64,000 bases of DNA from NCBI RefSeq assembly GCF_008831285.2, contig NC_045139.1:12436704-12500703 (forward strand), in the 5' to 3' direction. The notes under the pieces were generated by a model. That model searched no databases, was not told the origin of the DNA, and worked only from the letters and a program-made list of their open reading frames with translations. Positions 35,756-50,270 of this stretch are shown here, one piece after another. Made by a program: the position numbers and the translations under genes. Source of the stretch: Nymphaea colorata. Its lineage: Eukaryota > Streptophyta > Magnoliopsida > Nymphaeales > Nymphaeaceae. Position 1 is the stretch's first letter; the number at the start of each line of letters is the position of its first letter.

Positions 35756-38700
35756 TGCCTCTGCAAGCCAAGTGCCATTGGTTGGAGATTGAGCTTGGTA
35801 CTTAAGTAAGAAAAACGTGGTTTAGGAAGAGGTTTAGTGAGGATATCTGTGACTTGTCCTTCAGTAGGAATAAAGTTGATTTGAACCTCCTTTTGGCTAC
35901 CTTCTCTCATACAAAGTGATAATCCACTTCAATATGTTTTATATGGGCATGGAACATAGGGTTTACTGCAAGATATGTAGCTCCAATATTGTCACACTAT
36001 ATCCCAGGAGTCTTTGTGATAGGAAATGTAAGATTAGAGAGAACTTGTTTCAACTAAATGAGTTCTATGATTGCCATGTCAACTGCTTTGTATTCGTCTT
36101 CCATACTTGACTTGGCCACGGTCTCTTGTTTTGATGAGTACCATGCAATAAGATTTGTGCCCAAGAATGTCACAAATCCTCTAGTAGAATGTCCGTCATC
36201 AGGGCATCCAGCCCAATATGCATCAAAATAAGCACTTAAAACAAAGTTAGATTTAGTAAAATGTAACCCAATATCCAATGTTCTTTTAAGATAATGAATT
36301 TTTTTTTTGACATAGCTTTAGTGCTCTTCTGAGGGATCATGCACAAACTTGCATGTCTTGTTAACAGCAAATGCAATGTCAAGTCTAGTAAAGGTGGCAT
36401 ACTAAAGACTCCCAACACCACTTCTACATCCTTAAACTTCTATCCTCCATATCGAGACAAAGAGTGATTTGAGGTCGTACGAGTGACAACTGATTTGGCA
36501 TCCTACATATTAGATCTAACAAGTAAATCCTGAATGTATTGTCTTTGAGATAGAATGCATTGACCATCACTTCTCTCAATAGTTATGCCCAAGAAAAAAT
36601 GAACTTCAACAAGATCTTTGATTGCAAATTCTTTCGCAAAATTGTCAATAAGTTGTTGTACCTTGTCATTAGAGCTACCTATCACAATAATATCATCGAC
36701 ATATACAAGAACCAAAGCAATGTCTGAATTTTCTTTATGAACAAATAGAGAAATATCTGCTTTAGAGTTTCGAAAACCAACTTGCTCAAGATAAAACTTC
36801 AACCATTCATACCAAGCATATGGTGCCTGTTTCAATCCATAAAGAGCCTTGTCTAGCCTGCAAACATAATGAGGAAATTCTTTATTTGTAAATCCTTGTG
36901 GTTGTTTCATAAAGACTTCATCTTGCAAGTTACCATGGAGGAAAGCGTTATTCACATCAAGCTGTCGAATCTGCCAGTCTTGGTTTAGGGCTATGGATAA
37001 GAATAGATGGACTTTATTGGGCTTGGTGACTGGACTAAAAGTCTCAAAATAATCAACTCCTTCTTGTTTGTTATATCCTTTAGCCACAAGTCAAGCTTTG
37101 TAACAAGTAATGGCTCCATCAGCATGTCTTTTGATCTTGTAGATCCACTTGTTTTCAACAATATTCTTCTCTAGGTGACATGGCGTAAGCTTCCAAGTTT
37201 TTTTTTTTTGCAAGGCTGACATTTCTTCTTCCATCACAATTACCCACTTGTCATGATTTTGAGCCTGAGCAAATGAAGTGGGTTCTTCATAACATATTCA
37301 ACATCTACTTTAGAATGAAAAAAAAGAAGGGCACCTAGGGTCTTAATGTGTCATCCTGAAATTGAGTTACCATGAGATGGGTCCTTGTAGGGATGGTGGG
37401 GATCTCTTGAGAAACCTCTTGGATGTCATTGTCATTCTGAAGCACATCGTGTCCATCATGGGGAGATGTACCTGGACTGGTAGGGCTTAATGATTCACCC
37501 TGATTCAAGTCAACCTGCATAACGTCAATCTCTTCTTGAGACTCATGGATTTCTTTCTCATATATGGGATTTGGAATGAAAACTAGTATCATATTATAAT
37601 TAGAGATGGTCACTGTTTGCAATTGTTTTGTAAGCCACTTAGAGACTTCTTGGGCGGTAGTAGGAGGTCTATTTTTGGGGGACAAGAATTCATGCTCATG
37701 AAATTTAACATGACGAGAGATTAAGATTTTCTTGTACCAGGTTCACAACAAAAGTAACTTTATGACAAGAACCGTACCATATAAAGATGCATGGTCTTGT
37801 TTTTCATTCCAACTTTGATTTTCTATAAGGACCCAAATACGGGTAATAGGTGCTCCCAAACACACGAAGATGATCATATTGAGGTTTCTCCTTCAACAAT
37901 AATTCATAAGGACTTTTAAAATCCATGTTTAGAGATGGAAGTCTATTTATAAGATAAACCACAGTTTTGAAAGCATCAAACCAGAACTTTTTGTCAAGCG
38001 AAGTATGAAACATCATGCTTAGTCTGGTTTCCACAATATGATGATGTTTGCATTCCACAACTTCGTTTTGTTGAGGAGTGTGATGACATGAAACCCATCT
38101 ATGGATCCTATTTTAATAAAGAAAATTATAGAAGTTGTGACTCATAAATTCTCCCCCACCATCTCTACGAAAAATCTTGGTCTTTTAATGAAGTTGACTT
38201 TCAATGATGCTCTTGAAATGTTTGAAACATTCTGACTTCTTTGCTAAAGAAAAAATCCATGACAACTTAGAAAAATCATCAACCAGAAGAAGATAGTACC
38301 AATATCCTTCACACTATATAACAGAAGTAGGCCGCCACAAATCTGGGTGAATAATCTCAAGAGGCATGGAAGCTTTATACTTAGAATTTTCAAAAGGCAA
38401 ATAGTGCATTTTACTCACTACACAACTAGAACAAGAATTAACCCAAGAAACATGCTAAAAACAATCAAAATCTTGACTGAGCTACAGTAATATCCAACTG
38501 CTAGGGTGTCCCAATCATGAATACCAATCTTGTCCTTTGTTTGTATGGTGAATAGACACCAATGCCTACTAATGACTGACTCCTAACACTGGTTGCTTCC
38601 TTGCATGCGACTGGACCACACATATAACCCTTGCTTATTCAGCCCCTAGTGAAGGATATTCTTGGTATGCACATCCTTAACATATAATTTATGAGGATAA

Positions 38701-39890
38701 AACTCAAAATAACACTTGTTTTCCCTTGCAAGTTTAGCCACAGAGGGAAGGTTCATTCTATTGCATGAGCATGAAGAACTTGAAAGAAATTGAAATTTTT
38801 TGCATCACCATAGAGAGACAAGTTACCTGTGTGGGTTATTGGGAACGTTGGATCCATTCCCCACCATGACACTTTCTCCTCCTTTGTACTCAGATTTGTT
38901 AGAGAGAAGAGCATCATTTCCATCAATATGGTGAGTGGCACTGTATCAGGATACCAATTTAAATACATAGGTTTTTCATCGGTATAACACTGCCTTGCTG
39001 AATGATTTCTCCTACCACAGAATTGACAAACAACTTGCTGGCTTGAACAATTAGTACCATGATTTTGAGTATTATTGAGATTATTATTATTTTGATATGT
39101 GGCACCCCTACCTCTGCCATGGCCATAGTTTCCACGCCCCTCTCTATGCTGGGTGTAGAAAGCTGTGGAGTTCTCAACCTGGTGTTGCCCGCATTGGGAG
39201 ATGAGGCATAGTCATTTTTCATGATTAAGAAGTAAATCTTATAGCTCATCAAAGGTAGGCATTTGCTTCATTGTATAAACAGATGCAATAAAATTTTCAT
39301 ACCTAGAGGACAGACCATTGAGAGTGTGATCATGATGCACTAAATCCTCAAAAGAAACATCTTCCTGAGCAGCATTTAAGGAGTTGGCTTGAAGTTTAAC
39401 ATGGTTTAAATACTGTTTCGTAGGCTTGTCATATTTTCTAACAGCTTGAAGATCATTTTTCAGTTGTAAACTCATGTTAGACTGAGATGCTTATGACTTT
39501 TCTAGAGAAAGCCATGCATCTCGAGCTGTAATAAATCCGACAAGTTGACCTAGAATAGCCTCAAACACCATGGCCTTGATCGACGAGAGAGCAAGTTGAT
39601 CAGATCTTTTCCATATCATGAACTCAGGATTCAACATTGTTGATGGTCCTTCACCAAAAAATTTGTTAGGGCCTGGACAAGACCCTTCAACATATTTTAA
39701 TAACTCGTGGCTAAATTTAACTGATTCAATAGTTGTTCCTATTAAGCTTAATGGAGACTAAGCTGGAGAATGCATTCCATTGAACAAGAGACGGAGGAAA
39801 ATTTGAACTTGAGAGGGCAGATGAAGCATTTGATGGAAACGAGGACGCAGCCACGCTGAAAGCACAAAGGAATAAGACCAGCTTCAATCA
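35653..39890 (-). pseudogene. Copia gag-pol polyprotein, broken
   Basis: Read on the minus strand. Gag is at about 39780-39000, including KYDKPTKQYLNHVKLQANSL and the zinc knuckle CQFCGRRNHSARQC (C-x2-C-x4-H-x4-C) near 39030. The C-terminal half of integrase is at 38058-37804 (IVETRLSMMFHTSLDKKFW, then YLINRLPS, LRVFGS). Reverse transcriptase is a clean 195-codon frame at 37087-36503: ETFSPVTK, LDVNNAFLHGNL, KALYGLKQAPYAWY, and the catalytic YVDD at 36692-36703. RNase H is at 36278-36054, with DAYWAGCPDDGHSTRG where the family has DADW, so a catalytic-site Asp is changed. The tail (VTDILTKPLPKPRF) is at 35910-35653. One stop just before the RT frame is TGA in the place of Arg in YKARLVAKGY. 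The protease and the N-terminal half of integrase are hard to follow. Confidence 0.9.
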
Positions 39891-39911
39891 CAATGAATGA
39901 AAGACTCACAA

Positions 39912-39925
39912 GAGTTATGATACCA
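39912..39925 (-). other. Primer binding site of copia element
   Basis: TGGTATCATAACTC on the minus strand, directly next to the 5' LTR. The first 8 bases match the usual initiator tRNA-Met site TGGTATCAGAGC. Confidence 0.75.
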
Positions 39926-40179
39926 TGTAAACGCAAGAAAAGAAGAGAGCAAGAAGAAAAAGTTTTTAATGTGGTTCAGCGGAAGCCTACATCCACGACT
40001 CTGCACTCATCTTTCTTAATCAAGTCCCTATTTTTGGGACGTTAGTTACATTTGGTCTCTCAACTTTTGAATGCTTATCTCTACCTGTTATAGATAGAGA
40101 TTTACCAAGATCACAGGATTTTTGGAAGGTAGATCTATTGTTCAAGCCAACTGCTCTTTCTCTATCATGATCTTCAACA
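39926..40179 (-). repeat. 5' LTR of minus-strand copia element
   Basis: 254 bp. On the plus strand it begins TGTAAACGCAAGAAAAGAAG and ends ATCATGATCTTCAACA. Shorter than its partner because of a deletion near 40010. Confidence 0.95.
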
Positions 40180-40184
40180 CAAAT

Positions 40185-42052
40185 TTAAATATTTTCCAAT
40201 TTAATTTTTAGAACTCCTAACAGATGAAGTTTGAACTACCTTTTTTTCTTATTCTTTTCTGTTTGCATTTTTTGGTTTGAGGTCATGAGCGGATCCCCCT
40301 AGATCCAGTTTTTAATGTTTTAAGACAATACATGAATGGTATACTTTTATACTGAAGGGAAAAGAATGCACCCTTGGGCTGATTCTATCCATGAAAGAGG
40401 ATTTGCATGGCTTTCGTGTTTAGGAGATTTTCCACCTTATAGGGTAACAAGTTCCATTTTGCTCTTTTTCTTCTGTTTTTTAGTTAAAAAAATGGTAAAG
40501 CTTATTAACATTTCTTATTTACTTAATGACCATGGACTTGTTTAGGATCTTTAAGTTGTTCATTTTTTTTCTTTTTTTTTTCTGCTGCTTATTGGTAAAA
40601 AAAAAATTACAACTTATTCTTATTTTTTATTTATTTAATTAACATGGACTGGTTAGGATTTTTTTGTTTTACCTTCCCTTTTTTCTTTGCTGACATTCAA
40701 GTCAAAGTTTCTATTTGTCTATGCAGGTTTTGTCGTTTGTCCAACTCATGGTTATTTGGTATGTGATGTGATAGCTTTATTGTGTAGTTAACATGAGATT
40801 TTCCTGAATCTGATTTTTCAGGATCCATTTGTTTTCAAATTTCTGCTTTCTTATACCTTAAACATTTAAAGGGATTTACCATTTTTTATTGCTAATGCAA
40901 TATTGCATTATATATCTTATTTTGGCTGGACGATACGTTTTATCACGTACATTTCTTATTAGATCTAAGTCGCCTTGATTTGTTTTAAAATTTTAATTAG
41001 ACAAAGGAACTTGCCCCCTTCACACCTCCTCAATCTTGAAACTCTCTTTCTCTCTCTCTAATAATTTCCTCTTTCTAAATGAGCACAGTAAATGTATTCC
41101 TAATGGCAGTGACCAAACAATGTCCTAGGGAATGCCCACCACTGAAGTAGAATTCACTTTCGGAAAGGGACTCAATTTTTCTCACTGAATCTATAAGGTC
41201 ACAAGTATACAGCTTTCACCATTTGACGATAAACTCTCCAGTACTTGATGATAGAACATTCTACCATAAGCAGAAGGTACAGATTTTTATCTTCATTGTC
41301 TGGTGATACAGGAGTGCACGTAGCCCACTGTTCAACCGCTGTTCTTGGAAATGATGGATTTGCTAGAGAAAGAGAATGGAGAGAGGAAAACTTGGAGATC
41401 CTTTGTCTTCTTTGGCAGACATCTCTTCAGTTGAACTTGTTCTTCCTAAATCGTGAGATTGATAGAAGGTTTCGTATAGACAGAGACAGGACTTCATGAG
41501 CAACCGTGAAACTGGGGCCGTAATGTTGACAGAAAGTCACTGCTTGCTATAATTTTGTTGCCCATGGGGATATGAGAACCCCCCACATGGAGAGGTACTT
41601 ATTAATACCTTTGCTTGTCTTCCTTTCTAGGGAGGTAGGGTTACCAACTGCCTTTTTTTTTTTCTCAACCTCATTTCTCAGTTCACAGGCTAATTTTTGG
41701 GGATATGAGTACGTGGAGAAATTCATAGTCACAAGTATCTCCAAAACTTTCAAATAATGCAATGCTTTTGGTATTTTGAAGCTGACTGATATTATCAACA
41801 AACTATTGCCTATTTAACATATACTACCAGAATATAATTATCACTAAACTACCGTAGTAATTTTTCCGGAAAATGGATAGTTTAAAAATAAAGCTTTTTT
41901 GTTCTCGTTTGTTTTATGATTTCAAAAGTGTTCATGGAAGCCTCTGTGCTTTCGTAAGAAGGAAAGTTGAAAAGCTCATAATTATTTTTTTTTCCTGTTA
42001 TTCTCTCAAGTTTTAGTTTTCCTTTCTTGAATTCTCAGTTTTTGTCTAAATG
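40185..42052. other. No recognisable gene
   Basis: Frames at 40336-40545, 41245-41499 and 41547-41801 show no family features. T-rich stretches. Confidence 0.55.
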
Positions 42053-42313
42053 GCATAGTTGGCAAACTCGTGACTCAGATTCGGAAGTCGGATCAGCAGA
42101 TGATTGGATCACTGGGTCAGCGAGTGACTCATCGACTCGTTGAGTTGTAAAACAACCTGAATCGGGTGAATCAGGATGAGTCAAGCAGAGTCCGGCCAAG
42201 TCAGGGGTGAGTCAAAGGCAAGCCGGCCAACCTTGACTTATGGCTAGGTTTTTTAGCGATTCAAGTTGACTTGGATGATTCCCGAGCCAACTCAGTGAGT
42301 CAGCCAACTATGC
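42053..42313. mobile_element. 261 bp TIR element, GACTC-rich
   Basis: Perfect 11 bp inverted ends: GCATAGTTGGC at 42053 and GCCAACTATGC ending at 42313. The inside is packed with GACTCA, GACTCG, GGTCAG and GAATC blocks and has a GTAAAACAA block. It is related to the element at 16913-17758. The flanks TAAATG and TAAACG may be an eroded target-site duplication. Non-coding. Confidence 0.75.
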
Positions 42314-44892
<2,579 letters not shown>

Positions 44893-44978
44893 TTGAGAAC
44901 TGTGAATTTAACATCTATACCCTAGCCCCCTTCGGATTTGAGAACTGTGAATTTAACATCTATACCTTAACCTCCTTC
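44893..44978. repeat. 45 bp tandem duplication
   Basis: TTGAGAACTGTGAATTTAAC... begins at 44893 and again at 44938, with two or three differences per copy. A GGCGTTTGATAGCC block just upstream at about 44867 is the kind of sequence that ends some plant MITEs, but no inverted partner was found. Confidence 0.85.
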
Positions 44979-46530
44979 AATCTTAAATCCGACCTTTTTG
45001 CAATGTAATGAAGTAAAGTAACGATCTTAAGCATATGTCTTAAGTCTGGCTTAAGATCCTTAGTTTGATGAACCATGGATTCTAGCATTGGTTTTTGCCA
45101 CATCAGCAAAAAACATGTCAATGTCATATCCACATTAAATCGATAGATTTCAAAACTGGAGTAATCAAACTTCCTTTTATTTTTATGGTTCCACTTCTAG
45201 CCAGACACTATCAGACCATCTCATTAACAAATTTTAAAATTTTGAGCTGTCGAAATTGCCGCAGTTGTATCAAGTACTACTCCTAGTTTTCTCATGCAAT
45301 CAGGCTACATGCATTGTGAATTGTGAAAGTATTTCTCCTTCAGTACTTGCATGCCTCTATTCCTTGGATGAGCTAATCAAGATTATGTTCGTTCTCTGCT
45401 TAAAATACTGTTCAACCGATGTCCCTGGCTCGCATTGGAGTGAGCCAAAAACAGACATGGACTGAGCCTTCAAGAGGTGACTTGGCTTGAGGACGAAATA
45501 AACATACACATTACTTTTATTTAAATTTCATCATATACGTGAAACGCAATTTTTACATTATATTATACATGACCATATAATTAAAGCGTTCAGAAGCAAA
45601 ATTTATGTGACTTGAGTGGGGTTGTTGTACACCTTTATTCGTACATGGCATGTTTATGAATACCAACAGCTCATATTGAGCTCGGTTTTCTTGGTGATTC
45701 AATCTTGAGCGAGCTTTCGTCAGCCAAGTGAGCCAACTAAAGTAAATAAAATAGTTTGCTGTACTTCCAGTGGCAAGAGCTACATGTGGGCTGATGTAGG
45801 GGCAGAGCTGGAATTTTTTTTTATGGGGTACTAAATATATAGTTAACAAATTTTTAATTAAAAAGAGGCAATGACTCTGGTCTTGCTTTATATAACTCTA
45901 CCCAAGTCTGTCCAAATTCTAAATTTAAAGTTTAGATTGAGCTGCATGGAGCATACGCCCCACGGAGACCCACTTATCTATGCGCTGCACCAGCCCACGG
46001 AAATTAATAGCCTCGTTTGCATATTGGTATCTTGTCAGTTTTTATTTATGTACAAGTGTCCCTTCAAAATTAAAAATTTAAGACAGTAGTTCTCCCAAGC
46101 CAGAAGTTCCAAACCTTGGAACTGGGTACTCTTAAAAATGACAATCCGTTTCTTAAGAGCTACTCCTCTGGATAAAGTAGCAGCAGTGACTATAAAATTC
46201 GGAATTTGAATGGAATGTTTGCAATGTCAGATTGTACGACGCAGCAGAAGGATGACATTGTCCGCAAATTAAGTGCAGTTAGTTGCAGTTGGCAATAAAT
46301 GCTTCAAAACAAGCATTTATTTCTTATCCGCTTTCATCGCACTGTATTATTCTATGTTATGCCTGAACGGGAAGGATCCCGCCTACTGTAGTTAGTGCTT
46401 TGGTCACTGTATAACTTGCCCTTTCAGAGAATGATATGTCTCCTTGCAAGCACTAGAATTGGAACCATCTGCATGATAGACCAAAGGGATCAGCCGTGTG
46501 GTTTTCTGCAAACGAAACAGTTATTTTCTT
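44979..46530. other. No recognisable gene
   Basis: Short unremarkable frames. A TAGGGGCAGAGCTGGAA block at 45797 resembles one hAT terminus, but the other end is not seen. Confidence 0.5.
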
Positions 46531-46538
46531 TTCTCGAC

Positions 46539-46699
46539 TAGTGGCGGAACCATATAGGCTGGTGAAAGTAGTTGCCCACACCTGCCCCTCGAGGTTGTTT
46601 TATTTGCTCATTAACATCTTTAAATATTTGCTCCGCATTCATTCGAAAATGGAAATCTATGAATGAGTGCCTCCAAAAAAATTTCTGTTTCCGCCACAG
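46539..46699. mobile_element. 161 bp hAT-type MITE with target-site copy
   Basis: Left end TAGTGGCGGAA at 46539 and right end TTCCGCCACAG ending at 46699 are inverted copies. The 8 bp TTCTCGAC flanks both sides (46531-46538 and 46700-46707), as expected for hAT. The end sequence is the GTGGCGGA type also seen at the left of the 5142 element. No coding capacity: a non-autonomous derivative. The open frame at 46572-46859 runs out through its right end and is not a gene. Confidence 0.92.
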
Positions 46700-46707
46700 T
46701 TCTCGAC

Positions 46708-48681
46708 TTTATTTTTGTTCATCCACTGTTGTAACAAAGAAAGACTACATTGTGAACAACTTTTTCTTTTTCTTTTTTTCTTTTTTTTCTGATACAATCT
46801 TAACTTTCACTCCCGGGAATATCTTGGCAAGGTTAAGATCTCACAATAAATCTCGATGAGGAACCTCAAAGTAAAACATAAAGAAGTTTCCAAGAAAGGT
46901 GAAAGCAAGCTGGCAAAGAAAATCTTTGCATGAGAAAACATAAGTCCATGTGATACGATAAAAGAAATAACTGAAGAATTGGATAGAACAGGGAAAAAAA
47001 ATATCTAGAAATTCAGCAAGAGAGTTCATCTCCAAAACTCCATAATATTTTATTTTCTCTATGGAAAATCTTATAAGATGTAGGTTGGATTCCAGAATTG
47101 GAACATCAACCTTCAATAAGCGAACCACATTAATAATATGTTTCATGCAAGTTGGTGAAACAACGGCCAATGAGATCCAAGAGGAAGATAGTGACTATCA
47201 AAAAGATAAAAAGATAATGTTGTGTTTGATCCTTACCTACTTTGATTAGGATGTTTAAGAAAAGTAGCACCGTCTATATTGCAAGATTTACTTTAGATTC
47301 TGCAGGAAGAAACCGGTTTGATTTTGTATTTTTGTTGGCCTTCATAATCAAATTTGATTAAAACAGTGCAATCATGATTGCTTTGGCACTGAACACTGCT
47401 TAAAAAGTTATGTTTTGAGGTTGGAAAATGAGAAGCAGAGATGACCAAAGCACTAAATCCTGTTGACTGAAGAAGTGGCAGACGAAGATTTTGGAAAAAG
47501 CAACATCCTTAGTTTTTCAGCAATTATCTCCCTAGTAATATATCAACAAAAGCGCCAAAAACAAGAGCTAAAGAACAGCACATCGTTTTGACATTGCTGT
47601 GCTTCTTTCCTCTTCAGATGTGTTATCTGTCGATCAAGAGAATGTACGGTGTGCATTGAGTGACACGTGAGGCCATGAACATGTGACAGGTTTCATGAAC
47701 TAGTGGTTTATTTTATTTTCCCCGATTTGATGTCTGAGAAAATTGTGCTTTTTTCTTAGAAAAAGTTGAAAAGCTCATAGAAGGCCAGCCTGCCACGGAT
47801 TTAATAATCAAATTTTTGTTTTTGGTTTTCCCAATTTTTCCGTGATGACAGAACCAAGGAAAACATTCCTCATTTAGCCACTTGTATTAAGGCATGCATA
47901 AGAAAATATGTGGTTAGATGAAAATATTTGGAACTTAACTGCATTATCTGTTCTATTTGAACTGCCTCTGTCAATATGAGTCTTTATTGGCTTCTTAACC
48001 TTGTCTTACTTGAAGTTAGCCTTTTCAGGACTTTGGTTTAGTTTTAAGTGTGAATCGCCTCTCACACCTACCTTGTTCATCGACAAATTAAAAACAAATC
48101 TTCCGGTCCCATCATAGATCCGATCAAGGAAACAATCTTCTAGACCTGTTCTGAGATTTTGGTGTCCAAATACAAAGAAGACCTGAGTTTGGTAATTGCT
48201 GTAAACCTGTTTACATTTAAAACTGAATCTTATAAGATAAAATATGGACTCACCCAAAACTGAACACGATCACGTTATATCCATGCAGTGATGCTCTTAT
48301 TTGTGGTCACTGGTCAGTTAAATCATTCACAATCTTAGACTTAAGCGGACCCAGAGGATTGAGAAATCCTATTCGTGGAGTCCCAACTCTTCGAACTGGT
48401 CATCCTCAATATCATGGTAAGGAGTTTTCCACCATTAATGCATGCTGAGAAAGAAACCATACGGAGAGCACACATCTTGCTTTAGTTCAACTTGGGGTAA
48501 GTGCCTAGCAACGCCCAAGAATATATGCAGAACTAATTTTGCAAAGGCAGAAGAAAAAGAACAGTTCTCTTCTATATGAAATAGACCGGTTTGTTTCCAT
48601 GTCATTTGTAGGTGACCCCTGCTGCTGCAGTGACACAGACCAGTGTAGAACCATAGCAGGAATTTGATATGCATTCCAGAA
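46708..48681. other. No recognisable gene
   Basis: Frames at 46841-47170 (-), 47061-47249 and 48006-48257 (-) show no family. AAAGTTGAAAAGCTCATA at about 47762 also occurs at about 41964, hinting at an unrecognised dispersed repeat. Confidence 0.5.
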
Positions 48682-48859
48682 TGCATGGAACAAAATGCTT
48701 GAGGGCGTTCCTTATGGAACCTTCAGGCAGTTGCAAACAGGGTGCTGCACCCTCCAAATGGCTAATTTTTGGCTTTGATGTATAGTCTTTGGTGTTCCTT
48801 AGTGTTCCATGGTGTACCATGGAAGGTGTAGAACAGAACAGTACGTTCTGTTCCATGCA
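48682..48859. mobile_element. Putative 178 bp MITE
   Basis: TGCATGGAAC at 48682 and its inverse GTTCCATGCA ending at 48859. Inside are several GGAACC, GTTCC and GTGTTCC blocks and a strong hairpin at 48805-48824 (TTCCATGGT, GT, ACCATGGAA). No target-site duplication found, so the exact ends are unsure. Confidence 0.5.
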
Positions 48860-50207
48860 AGGAATCCCTCCAGTCAAACATGCTGCAAGGACTCCACTCA
48901 TGGGACACTGCACTAACCAATCCCTGCTATCAAGGGAATCATGACCAGGACTTCAGAATGATAACACTTGCTTCAATGGACCAACTTGAGCGGGACAGTT
49001 CATTGGGGTCCTGAACAACAGGAAACGCATAACCATTATCCACTGAAATGGCAGCATCAAGGTCCTTGTCTATATGTCACTGACCTAGGCCGGGTGAGTT
49101 CGTCCGTCTCAGCTGGAGCTAAGTGGATATCCGGACGTTATTTGGATCTGAATACAGAGCAAGCATGATCAGGCTTGTCCAGATCAAGCTTTTGCCTTTT
49201 GTAAGCACCACATGAATAGTGAGACAGATCCAACATGATTGTGATCTTACATTGGAAATACCTGAATGGCTGATTGGGCTTTCCACAGGACACCAGCAGA
49301 CCAAATATTGAAAAAATCAGCGCTGGTTGAGCTTAGCTGCAGACAAGCCAAGTTAATTGGAACATGGTCTGCTTAACCCTGGTTATGTTACTTTTGCTTT
49401 TGGCCACCATACCATACAAGCATTCTGTGATTACGGCAAGGCCAATTTTGTCATGGACTGAAAACAAGCGACTTCCTTGAAGATCTAAGTCCACTTCTTA
49501 CAGTAGATTAATTTCCTAAGCAGAAACTTATTCAGATTCTCTTTACGAATGTTGCTTGTAATAGTTGACAAAGCTTACCGAATGCTTATGAGCCAAATGT
49601 TGCAACATGGCATACCTGGGGGCGTTGGACAAGAAATGTGATGTGCAACTTTTGACTTGTGGCAATTTCATAGGCAAGAAAAAGTAGGTGTAGTGGAAAG
49701 AGTTGATGTCACTAGCAGGATGTCTTCATTGGCCATTGTTTTAGGCATCAATGTGAACTCTCTTTAGACAAGAGCCTGATGTTCAATTGACAAGTCTTTA
49801 TAATATTGTTTAACGGATGGACTTCAATCATCAACATATCAGGCAGGTGGAATCCAATTGGTATTTTCCTCCTTCAGTTGGATGGTTTTGACAGTAAACA
49901 AAAATAATATACATGATCAATAACTAAGCTGTAATCTGAACAATTATCACAAATAAAACCTAGATTACATTAAGTAGGCACTGTACATGAGGACAAATAG
50001 AAGTAAGGCAAATGAGATGAAATTTGCATATCCCTGAGATGGTGTACACTCAAATGAGGTGTAAAAATAATTCAAATGCAAGATCGGATGGAAATTCTAT
50101 TTCCTAGTTAATACATGCCAAGTAAACTATATGCTGAAATGGAATGTTCAGTCTAAACTACATTTAAAGTTACATAGAGTCCCACTGTCACAAATGTGAA
50201 AATAAAT
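48860..50207. other. No recognisable gene
   Basis: Short frames only (48968-49168, 49119-49304). No repeats recognised. Confidence 0.55.
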
Positions 50208-50270
50208 ACGTTTTATAGAACTCAGCCGTATAAAACGTCAATAAAAGGCATCTTTTGGAAAAAAGATGCC
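50208..50270. repeat. Two adjacent perfect 10 bp hairpins
   Basis: ACGTTTTATA at 50208-50217 pairs with TATAAAACGT at 50229-50238 (11 nt loop). GGCATCTTTT at 50247-50256 pairs with AAAAGATGCC at 50261-50270 (loop GGAA). They are 8 bp apart. This may be the inside of an old MITE; no outer ends seen. Confidence 0.85.

Larger units (their letters stand above)
35432..40179 (-). mobile_element. Full-length Ty1/copia element, 4748 bp
   Basis: Bounded by LTRs at both ends and by CAAAT at 35427-35431 and 40180-40184, the 5 bp target-site duplication typical of copia integration. Orientation is minus, with the 5' LTR on the right. The order from the 5' LTR is primer site, gag with zinc knuckle, integrase, reverse transcriptase, RNase H, 3' LTR. 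The genes are broken, so it cannot move by itself. The LTRs differ by a 70 bp length change plus many substitutions, so the insertion is old. Confidence 0.95.

Noticed and set aside
45797-45860. TAGGGGCAGAGCTGGAA as a hAT terminus
   Set aside because: No inverted partner or 8 bp duplication found downstream.
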